DNA from: an uncultured Corynebacterium sp.
Lineage (GTDB): Bacteria; Actinomycetota; Actinomycetes; Mycobacteriales; Mycobacteriaceae
Direction: 5' to 3'
Length of the DNA: 64,000 nt
Assembly: GCA_946223355.1 (NCBI GenBank)
Contig: CAMIPB010000012.1
Location: 5,480 to 69,479, forward strand
Shown: positions 27,509 through 34,130 of the stretch, one piece after another
Layout of the letters: each line of letters begins with the position of its first letter
Numbering within the stretch: the stretch's first letter is position 1
Translations under genes and position numbers: made by a program
The notes under the pieces: model-generated
Told to the model about the DNA's origin: nothing
Seen by the model: the letters and a program-made list of their open reading frames with translations, nothing else
Database searches by the model: none

Positions 27509-28067
27509 AAGAAATGAGTCTATCCCACAGGCGGTCTAGTTTTGAATCACAAGCGAGCCAGATTCCGCAAATGGTGCGCTTCCACAGTCCCCCATCGCGG
27601 TTACCTGCTGGCAAACTCTGGGTTAAGGTCACCTGTGCGATTTGACCTACCGAACAAAACCACTCCCTTAAGGTTAATCTCATGTTGCCAGGTAGACTGC
27701 ACAATGAGAGAGAAATTAATCCTGTGAACGCCTTCAGTTACGGACATTGATTCAGTTAACTCTTGTGATCTTTCCCACTTTTAGGACTCTACCCCTAGCG
27801 CGAACCTTATAAACGTGTCATGATGCTCAAGTAGCAAAAAACAACAGATTGGTTAACCAGTCTGGAACTCTAGGAAAACCTAGAGTAAACGCCACGTAAA
27901 CCATAGGCGGCGAGACGCACCACCCCGGAGCGCCCGCAGACCGGCCGTGGCTACCACATCAACTTTTGTGCGGTTGTTCTTTCGAGCTATCACGAGCCGT
28001 GATTTTTCGTTTGTGCTTTTCGTACGTGTATTTTTCATTGTCAAAATTTTGTTAGGAGATATCAATC
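27509..28067. other. 559-base gene-free region: probable long leader of whcE
   Basis: No convincing gene is seen on either strand. On the plus side there is a TATAAA box at 27808-27813, a 10-bp palindrome TGGTTAACCA at 27850-27859, and a perfect 8-bp hairpin at 27867-27886 (ACTCTAGG, AAAA, CCTAGAGT). If transcription starts near 27820 the whcE leader is about 250 bases. AGGAG lies just before the whcE ATG. Confidence 0.5.
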
Positions 28068-28334
28068 ATGGATTGGCGCCACGAAGCAGTATGCCGAGAT
28101 GAAGACCCAGAGCTGTTCTTCCCAGTCGGAAATTCCGGCCCAGCTCTCACCCAAATTGCAAAGGCCAAGATGGTCTGCAACCGTTGCCCTGTAGCTTCCC
28201 AGTGCTTGACCTGGGCCATCGAGTCTGGCCAGGATGCAGGCGTCTGGGGCGGCTTGGCCGAAGAAGAGCGCCGCGCTTGGAAGCGTAAGCTGAACCGCAC
28301 CCGTGGCCGCGGCCGCGCACGCGTCACTGTTTAG
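28068..28334 (+). CDS. whcE: WhiB-family Fe-S regulator WhcE (WhiB1 type)
   Basis: An 88-residue WhiB protein. Cys 9, 37, 40 and 46 (C...CNRCPVASQC) bind a [4Fe-4S] cluster, followed by the GVWGG turn (58-62) and a basic C terminus (KRKLNRTRGRGRARV) for DNA contact. The N terminus MDWRHEAVCRDEDPELFFPV is nearly that of M. tuberculosis WhiB1. In C. glutamicum the WhiB gene next to sigH and rshA is whcE, linked to thiol/oxidative stress control. Start supported by AGGAG. Confidence 0.92.
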   Translation: MDWRHEAVCRDEDPELFFPVGNSGPALTQIAKAKMVCNRCPVASQCLTWAIESGQDAGVWGGLAEEERRAWKRKLNRTRGRGRARVTV

Positions 28335-28422
28335 TTCCCCACCAGATTTTCGCTTCCCTACGGGCTCGCGCTACAGTAAGTACAGTTCAATTTTTAATGT
28401 CTCACTTTTAAAGGAGAATGCG

Positions 28423-28500
28423 ATGAGCAAGCGTGGACGTAAGCGCAAGGATCGCCGCAAGAAGGCTGCTAACCACGGTAAGCGCCCTAACGGTGGCTAA
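28423..28500 (+). CDS. Ribosomal protein bL37
   Basis: A 25-residue, strongly basic peptide MSKRGRKRKDRRKKAANHGK and so on, ending RPNGG. AAGGAG lies 6 bases before the ATG. It matches the tiny actinobacterial 50S protein bL37 known from mycobacterial ribosome structures. The gene is easily missed because of its size; it stands between whcE and a strong terminator. Confidence 0.85.
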   Translation: MSKRGRKRKDRRKKAANHGKRPNGG

Positions 28501-28526
28501 TTGCTGCAATACCTAGCAAATGACAA

Positions 28527-28557
28527 AGCCTCGGTTCACATCTCGTGAACCGAGGCT
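28527..28557. terminator. Bidirectional terminator between bL37 and rshA
   Basis: A perfect 13-bp stem, 28527-28539 with 28545-28557 (AGCCTCGGTTCAC and its complement), loop of five bases, with T-rich bases on both sides. It can end bL37 transcripts (plus) and the sigH-rshA transcript (minus). Confidence 0.8.
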
Positions 28558-28585
28558 CATTTGCTTTCAGGACCTGGAAAAATTC

Positions 28586-28891
28586 CTACTCAAACTGGAT
28601 TTCAGTACGCGAATAACGAATTGACACTGTGATGCGTTCTCGCAAGGACTGCGGAGCGGCAGTCTGCTTGTCACAATTGCGCACGAGTTGACGGATTGTT
28701 TCCTCGCAATCAAGGCGCTCATTACAGGTGTGACACTCGCACAACCGTTGGCGGATTTCCTGCTGGCGAGAAGCAGTAATGTCCTTATCCATGAGTTCGC
28801 AAAGCAGGCGTTGTACTTCCGCGTCGCTGCATCCACAGCAACCACCGTTGGCGCGCTCAGAACTGTGATTTCGTCCAGAAGTCGCGGTCAT
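28586..28891 (-). CDS. rshA: Anti-sigma factor RshA (RsrA family)
   Basis: A 101-residue Cys-rich zinc anti-sigma factor that holds SigH and releases it under disulfide stress. Cys are at 18, 19, 21, 31, 51, 53, 56, 62 and 73. The family signature HxxxCxxC appears here as RLCECHTC, so the usual His is Arg49, while Cys51 and His54 are extra candidates for zinc binding. It begins at the base after sigH ends, so expression is coupled. Confidence 0.88.
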   Translation of the reverse strand: MTATSGRNHSSERANGGCCGCSDAEVQRLLCELMDKDITASRQQEIRQRLCECHTCNERLDCEETIRQLVRNCDKQTAAPQSLRERITVSIRYSRTEIQFE

Positions 28892-29545
28892 TTAACGTCC
28901 CTCCTTCGGGGAATCTTCAGTCATGTCGGGATGGTTTAACCCAATGCCTTGTTCGCGTGCTACTTCCTTCAACGCAGAACGCAGAAGTTTTCTTCCCCGG
29001 TGCAGGCGAGACATCACGGTTCCGAGCGGAGTATCCATAATTTCCGCAATTTCCTTATATGCCAATCCCACAACATCAGCGTAATAGACCACCATGCGGT
29101 AATCCTCGGGCAAATCATTCATAGCCTGGGAAATAGTGGAATCAGGCATACCCTTCAAGGCGGCTACTTCTGCAGACTCTAAGCCCGTGGAATCATGTCC
29201 AGACGTGGTGTACAGCTGCCAATCACTCAACTCTTCCGCAGGTGACTCCGTGGGACGGCGCTTCGCTTTACGGTACGAGTTGATGTAGGTATTGGTCATG
29301 ATTCGGTACAACCAAGCTTTGAGGTTGGTGCCCTGCTTATAGGAATGAAAAGCAGAAAAGGCCTTTAAATAGGTTTCTTGCACCAAATCTTCCGCATCCT
29401 GCGGATTACGGGTCATCCGCAGGGCGCCACCGTAGAGCTGGTCCAGCAACGGCAAAGCTTGCTGCTCAAAGCTTTCTACAGTATCAGCGTCGTCAGCGGG
29501 AACGGCACTATAGCCACGTTCCGCTGCCTGAGTTGAATCAGTCAC
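28892..29545 (-). CDS. sigH: ECF sigma factor SigH
   Basis: A 217-residue ECF sigma factor. Region 2 reads MTRNPQDAEDLVQETYLKAFSAFHSYKQGTN with LKAWLYRIMTNTYIN; region 4 reads LPEDYRMVVYYADVVGLAYKEIAEIMDTPLGTVMSRLHRGRK. In C. glutamicum SigH controls the heat and thiol-oxidative responses. The GTG at 29545 has AAAGG six bases upstream and lies 12 bases after yedK, giving a yedK-sigH-rshA run. Confidence 0.93.
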   Translation of the reverse strand: MTDSTQAAERGYSAVPADDADTVESFEQQALPLLDQLYGGALRMTRNPQDAEDLVQETYLKAFSAFHSYKQGTNLKAWLYRIMTNTYINSYRKAKRRPTESPAEELSDWQLYTTSGHDSTGLESAEVAALKGMPDSTISQAMNDLPEDYRMVVYYADVVGLAYKEIAEIMDTPLGTVMSRLHRGRKLLRSALKEVAREQGIGLNHPDMTEDSPKEGR

Positions 29546-29557
29546 AAATTGCCTTTC

Positions 29558-30247
29558 TTAGACGTCGGCGATAAGTCCAGCGTAGTCGTTTCTCACATTG
29601 CCAACTTCTTTGGCCGCCTTAGTTGCCACAAGTTTCTCGCGTAAAGGCTGTGAAGTTGGATGCAACATTTGTTCTGCTTCTTCTGGGCTGCTGTGTAGCC
29701 AGGAATCAATTTCCTCGTCAAGTAAAAAACGCGGTAGGCGGTCATGTAACCATGCGATGGGTTCTGCCGAGTTCGTTGTCACAATGGTGGCAGACAGCTG
29801 GCCTAGTCCTGTTGCCCATAAACCGGCCGCAATGAGCGGCAGTCCATCTTCGCGGCGCACATAATACGGCCACTTGCCGTCTCCATCGCCAACATCGCAC
29901 CATTCGTAGTAACCATCCATCGGGATCAAGCACCGTCCACCCAATCGAGCATCGTCCTTGTTGTTGAACGCATCCCGAAAGGAAGGTTTGTTCGCCACTG
30001 TCTCGCCGCGAGCGTTAAACAGCGGCGGGCCGGTTTCATCTTTCTTCCAATGCGGCAAAAGCCCCCAGCGTGCAGGAAGAACCGTGGCTACGGATTCTTC
30101 AATCCGAACTGCGGCAATCTTTTGAGTCGGGCCGATATTGTAACGGGGGCCAGGTAACCCGTCTGGGATATCAACAGCCTCGACTCCGTCGAGACCACGT
30201 AGGTGAGCTACGAAAGACTCTGAAAACATTACAAAACGTCCGCACAT
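29558..30247 (-). CDS. yedK: SRAP domain protein YedK (abasic-site DNA-protein crosslinker)
   Basis: A 229-residue SOS-response-associated peptidase-fold protein (HMCES/YedK). These proteins crosslink through Cys2 to abasic sites in single-stranded DNA. The start at 30247 gives MCGRFVMF with Cys exactly at position 2, as required after Met removal; the longer start at 30256 would not. Other family marks: YNIGPTQKIAAVR (Asn/Pro), the Glu in PMDGYYEW, and the His in IAWLHDRLPRFL. A CATAAT box 7 bases upstream suggests leaderless transcription. Confidence 0.92.
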   Translation of the reverse strand: MCGRFVMFSESFVAHLRGLDGVEAVDIPDGLPGPRYNIGPTQKIAAVRIEESVATVLPARWGLLPHWKKDETGPPLFNARGETVANKPSFRDAFNNKDDARLGGRCLIPMDGYYEWCDVGDGDGKWPYYVRREDGLPLIAAGLWATGLGQLSATIVTTNSAEPIAWLHDRLPRFLLDEEIDSWLHSSPEEAEQMLHPTSQPLREKLVATKAAKEVGNVRNDYAGLIADV

Positions 30248-30254
30248 GTTCCCC

Positions 30255-30260
30255 ATTATG
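30255..30260 (-). promoter_or_regulatory. Candidate -10 box of leaderless yedK transcript
   Basis: CATAAT (minus strand) ends exactly 7 bases before the yedK ATG, so transcription would begin at the start codon. It lies only about 12 bases from the divergent aroA -10 box. Confidence 0.45.
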
Positions 30261-30271
30261 CGTCAGCTTCG

Positions 30272-30277
30272 TATGAT
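30272..30277 (+). promoter_or_regulatory. Candidate -10 box of leaderless aroA transcript
   Basis: TATGAT ends exactly 7 bases before the ATG at 30285. This spacing would start the transcript on the aroA start codon, and no ribosome binding site is visible. Confidence 0.5.
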
Positions 30278-30284
30278 GGAACAC

Positions 30285-31583
30285 ATGGGAAATTTTTGGT
30301 CCGCCCCTCGTGCCTTGCAGCCCGTCTGCCACAGGCAGGTAATCCCTGGTTCAAAATCCATCACTAACCGGGCACTGGTCCTCGCTGCTTTGGCTGCTGA
30401 TCCTTCGCGCATCATCAATCCGCTTCGCTCACGCGATACAGATTTGATGGTGGGCGCCCTGCGCTCGATGGGCGTCGACATTGCGGAATCTACCGCGCAC
30501 GATGGGGCTTCCACGCTCACTGTTACACCGGGATCACTTCACGGCGCATCCATTGATTGCGGACTGGCAGGAACAGTCATGCGCTTTATCCCCGCCGTCG
30601 CCACGCTCGCTTCAGGACCGGTACATCTCGATGGCGATGAACAAGCCTATGCCCGCCCCATCGATCCCGTTTTGGATGCAGTCACCCAGCTGGGAGCAAA
30701 CGTATCTGGCCGTAGCTTGCCGTGCACAGTTACTCCCCCGCGCAAGCACACTCCAGAAGGCGGCACTGTGGTCATCGACTCCAGTGCTTCATCCCAGTTT
30801 GTAACCGCACTTTTGTTAGTGGGAGCACGGTTCAATTCCGGACTAGAACTGGTCCACGATGACGGTGGCGCAGGTAAGAAGGTTCCTTCAGCGCCACACA
30901 TCCAGATGACGCTGTCCATGCTTGCCGACGCCGGCGTGAATGCCACTCAGGACTCCCCCACGACGTGGACAGTCAAACCTGGCCCAATTGCGGGCCGTGA
31001 CTGGGTGATTGAACCAGACTTGTCTAATGCCACTCCGTTTTTGGCGGCAGCTGCAGTCACAGGCGGTAAGGTAACTATCCCGCACTGGCCAACACAGACC
31101 ACCCAACCAGGTGATGAAATACGGAGTATCTTGCAGGACATGGGCGCTCACGTAGCCCTGGAAGGTTCTGAGCTCACCGTGTCGGGTGCCGTCGATGGGC
31201 AGCTGCGCGGAATAAATCGGGACCTTGGTGCCGTCGGTGAGCTCACCCCAACTGTCGTGGCGCTGTGCGCATTGGCTTCAACGCCATCGAAACTCACCGG
31301 TATCGCGCATCTTCGGGGTCACGAAACTAACCGCTTGGCGGCGCTTGCGACAGAAATCAACAAACTAGGAGGCAGTGTCACTGAGCTCGAAGACGGCCTG
31401 GAGGTAACCCCAGCTCCGTTGCACGGCGGCGAGTGGCTTTCCTATGCAGACCACCGGATGGCCACCGCGGGCGCCATCATTGGCTTGAAAGTAGACGGAG
31501 TACAAGTGGACAATATTGACACCACGGCCAAGACGCTGCCGGGCTTTGCTGCCATGTGGGAAGACATGGTGGGCAATGGTTAG
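30285..31583 (+). CDS. aroA: 3-phosphoshikimate 1-carboxyvinyltransferase (EPSP synthase)
   Basis: A 432-residue enzyme of the shikimate pathway: shikimate-3-phosphate + PEP to EPSP. It has PGSKSITNRALVLAALA near the N terminus, the PEP-site stretch DCGLAGTVMRFIPA, DSSASSQFVTALLL, and the C-terminal DHRMATAGAIIGL. The ATG at 30285 is chosen from the promoter spacing; ATGs at 30276 and 30246 are further upstream in frame. It overlaps rsgA by 8 bases. Confidence 0.93.
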   Translation: MGNFWSAPRALQPVCHRQVIPGSKSITNRALVLAALAADPSRIINPLRSRDTDLMVGALRSMGVDIAESTAHDGASTLTVTPGSLHGASIDCGLAGTVMRFIPAVATLASGPVHLDGDEQAYARPIDPVLDAVTQLGANVSGRSLPCTVTPPRKHTPEGGTVVIDSSASSQFVTALLLVGARFNSGLELVHDDGGAGKKVPSAPHIQMTLSMLADAGVNATQDSPTTWTVKPGPIAGRDWVIEPDLSNATPFLAAAAVTGGKVTIPHWPTQTTQPGDEIRSILQDMGAHVALEGSELTVSGAVDGQLRGINRDLGAVGELTPTVVALCALASTPSKLTGIAHLRGHETNRLAALATEINKLGGSVTELEDGLEVTPAPLHGGEWLSYADHRMATAGAIIGLKVDGVQVDNIDTTAKTLPGFAAMWEDMVGNG

Positions 31584-32622
31584 AGCACCGCGCGCACGTG
31601 ATGCCCGCAGCTTCGACGAGTCTGATATCCGTACTCGCCCAGGCAAGGGAACTCGGCCCCGTAGTAAGCGCCGTCCTGCCCACGACGACGCCTCGTGGGG
31701 CATGGTCATCACAAAAGACCGTGGCCGTTGGGGTGTGGCGCTAGACGACGGCCCCGAAGTAGTGTGCATGCGTGCTAGGGAGCTCGGACGCACCCCTATT
31801 GAGGTGGGCGATAGAGTGGGCGTGGTTGGTGATACGTCCGGTAAGAAAGATACCTTGGCGCGGATTGTGAAGCTCGCTGAGCGCACGTCCGTGCTCCGGC
31901 GCACTGCTGATGACACGGACCCCTACGAGCGAATTGTGGTGGCTAACGCCGACCAAATGCTCATTGTGACCGCGGTGGCGGACCCTCCGCCGCGTGCGGG
32001 TTTTGTGGAACGAGCGCTCATCGCAGCATTCGTAGGCAACGTTCACCCAGTCTTGTGCTTGACAAAGACTGATCTCACAGACCCTGAGCCTTTTGCCAGA
32101 GAATTCGAGGACTTAGATGTCACGGTTGTGGAAGCCGGTATCGACGACAATCTAGACGCTGTCAGCGAGGTAGTCTACGGCCACATCACCGCCTGCATTG
32201 GACACTCTGGAGTGGGCAAGTCCACTCTGGTTAACCGGTTAGTCCCGGATGCCCAGCGTGAAACCGGTGAGGTGTCTGCGGTCGGTAAAGGTCGCCACAC
32301 TTCTACCCAATCTGTAGCGTTGCGACTGCCAGCAAACAAGGGCTACTCCTCCGGCGGTTGGATTATTGATACCCCGGGCATTCGATCCTTCGGATTGGCA
32401 CACGTAGATGCTGACACGGTGATCTCAGTATTCGATGACCTGGCAGAGGCCGCAGAAAAATGCCCGCGCGGATGCACTCACGCTGGTCCCCCAACCGATC
32501 CCGAGTGCGGCCTCGACCTTTTTACTCCAGATTCGGCTTCTGCCCGCCGAGCCGAAGCGGTACGCAAGCTCCTAGCGGCACTGCGCACCAACAACGAGTG
32601 GGAAATTACATCAGCTCGATAA
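31576..32622 (+). CDS. rsgA: Ribosome small-subunit-dependent GTPase A
   Basis: A 348-residue circularly permuted GTPase that helps late 30S assembly. After an OB-fold domain, the G motifs come in permuted order: LCLTKTDL (G4), GHSGVGKSTLVNRL (G1), the HTSTQSV switch, and IDTPGIRSFG (G3). A C-terminal zinc site follows: CPRGCTHAGPPTDPEC. The ATG at 31576 lies inside the end of aroA, so the two genes are translationally coupled. Its 3' end overlaps the convergent DUF6912 gene by 17 bases. Confidence 0.93.
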   Translation: MVRAPRARDARSFDESDIRTRPGKGTRPRSKRRPAHDDASWGMVITKDRGRWGVALDDGPEVVCMRARELGRTPIEVGDRVGVVGDTSGKKDTLARIVKLAERTSVLRRTADDTDPYERIVVANADQMLIVTAVADPPPRAGFVERALIAAFVGNVHPVLCLTKTDLTDPEPFAREFEDLDVTVVEAGIDDNLDAVSEVVYGHITACIGHSGVGKSTLVNRLVPDAQRETGEVSAVGKGRHTSTQSVALRLPANKGYSSGGWIIDTPGIRSFGLAHVDADTVISVFDDLAEAAEKCPRGCTHAGPPTDPECGLDLFTPDSASARRAEAVRKLLAALRTNNEWEITSAR

Positions 32623-33109
32623 GAAACGGCAGCTCAGTTGGGTCGTAAAAAGCCATGAAGTTGTCCAAGGCGTCTCCCACCGTCAGCTCCGCAGCCTCGT
32701 CGCCCAAATCAGCTGAATCAATCGTCTTGACTGCCTTGGCAGTAGCTTCTTCCGCTTCTTCCACGTCAATGTGAATTGCTGCCAAATCCGCGACCCGGAA
32801 AACAGGCGGATCAAGCTTAACCACAGCATCACCCATCTCCGGCTGCGGGCTGACAGCTTCATCTGGGATGTCCACGGACACAACTACCCGACGATGAGGG
32901 AAAGTCTCATCGCCGATAGCCAATAGGCGCATTGAAGCCATGGAAGCCTCTAAGAACGCAGAGTAGGCAATTTCTTCCTCATCACCTGAGGTGTAGAAAT
33001 CTTGTAGCGCAGGCGTGACCGCAAACCCCCATCCGCTTCGCGCACTCATTTCTCCGTTCTTGCTGAGTTGGGTGAGCATGTCAAAGGTTGCTGGAACATA
33101 AACGCGCAT
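32606..33109 (-). CDS. DUF6912 family protein
   Basis: A 167-residue acidic soluble protein starting MRVYVPATFDMLTQLSKNGE. This N terminus is the mark of the DUF6912 actinobacterial family, located beside the HAD-like and aroA-rsgA genes. No catalytic motif is evident. It follows the HAD-like gene by 8 bases and is probably co-transcribed with it. Confidence 0.75.
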   Translation of the reverse strand: MRVYVPATFDMLTQLSKNGEMSARSGWGFAVTPALQDFYTSGDEEEIAYSAFLEASMASMRLLAIGDETFPHRRVVVSVDIPDEAVSPQPEMGDAVVKLDPPVFRVADLAAIHIDVEEAEEATAKAVKTIDSADLGDEAAELTVGDALDNFMAFYDPTELPFLIELM

Positions 33110-33117
33110 GGTGTTTC

Positions 33118-33528
33118 CTAAAACTCACCCTCAATATCGAAGATGGCCTGAATCTCCACAGAGCTACGCTCAAACGCAGTATGCAAGATTCCAATGAGGC
33201 CATTGTCTACCGCACCGCGCACATTCATGATGTTGTCATCGATCATCACACAGTCATTGAGTGGCAGCTCCATCGCATCGGCTGCAGCCTGGAAGGCGGC
33301 CTTTTCCGGTTTTTCTGCCCCGATTTCGCCGGAAAGCACGACCGCATCAACATGGCTACGGTACTCCCACTCACGCAAGTGCTCTGCACCAGCTCCGCCT
33401 GGGTCATTGGACAAAATGGACGTTGCTACGCCCGCGGAACGCACAGCAGCGAGCAGTTCCTGCCAGCGCTTAACTTCCTCTTCTGGTCCATCTAAAACAC
33501 CTACGAAATCAACAATGAGTCCGCGCAT
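33118..33528 (-). CDS. HAD-superfamily-like protein lacking the second motif I Asp
   Basis: A 136-residue HAD-fold protein. Motif I reads VDFVGVLDG: the nucleophile Asp7 is present but the Asp two residues later, normally the general acid/base, is Val. Motif II Ser/Asn (ILSNDPGG), motif III Lys (IGAEKPEKAAF) and motif IV (VMIDDN) are present. The cap domain is minimal. A phosphatase role is uncertain because of the missing Asp; binding or phosphotransfer is possible. Confidence 0.75.
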   Translation of the reverse strand: MRGLIVDFVGVLDGPEEEVKRWQELLAAVRSAGVATSILSNDPGGAGAEHLREWEYRSHVDAVVLSGEIGAEKPEKAAFQAAADAMELPLNDCVMIDDNIMNVRGAVDNGLIGILHTAFERSSVEIQAIFDIEGEF

Positions 33529-33692
33529 TTATCTACCTTGTCCAATCTATTGTTCGTTATGAGTTCGGTCATTGATCGGTGGTCTAATTTGAACATTGTT
33601 GTTGCTCGATTTATGCCACAATCGTATGTAGCCCACCTTAGCGTCTGTTCCCTTCTTTTCGCTGCACCCGCACCTTGCAGAAGGAGAACACT

Positions 33693-34130
33693 TTGCTTTG
33701 TCCAATTCCGGGATTCATCCACCTCCAACGCCCCCGCCCTCGTTCGCTAACGACGCATCCCCAACCTGCAGAACGAGAGTCTGCACTGGCCACAGAGACA
33801 CCTGAAGCTTTTCGACGTCGCGTCTACTGGCACATCCAGCCGTTGCTCGAGGTTGCGGGCGGTCAACGCCACCCAAAGGTACTAGATGTCAAACGGTTGC
33901 CCCACCGCGTATTTTTACACGTATCAGCGTGGCACAAGTACAGCGTGGCACTCGCCGCGAGGCACGGCTATTCGCCCAGCCCTCGAAATCGCATCCTCAG
34001 TGCGGAGATAAAAAGCCTTCACGTTCGAGAACGTGGAGAATTCTTTGGCACCGCCACGGTAGCGAGCCGAATCCATGGATTCAGCGGCCGCATCCTTGAC
34101 GGCGCCCTAGTGGTTTTCAGAATTCTTTAG
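33693..34130 (+). CDS. Rv3235 family protein
   Basis: A 145-residue basic protein. The segment EAFRRRVYWHIQPLLEVAGGQRHPKVLD and the following VFLHVSAWHKYSVAL fit the small actinobacterial Rv3235 family, found beside secA in several genera. The TTG at 33693 is chosen because AAGGAG lies 6 bases upstream. The C-terminal part (GEFFGTATVASRIHGFSGRI) resembles a small beta fold. It overlaps the end of secA by four bases. Function unknown. Confidence 0.65.
   Translation: MLCPIPGFIHLQRPRPRSLTTHPQPAERESALATETPEAFRRRVYWHIQPLLEVAGGQRHPKVLDVKRLPHRVFLHVSAWHKYSVALAARHGYSPSPRNRILSAEIKSLHVRERGEFFGTATVASRIHGFSGRILDGALVVFRIL

Noticed and set aside
27880..28065. 61-codon minus-strand frame in the whcE leader
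   Set aside because: Very basic, no ribosome binding site, no recognisable sequence; better explained as untranslated leader.
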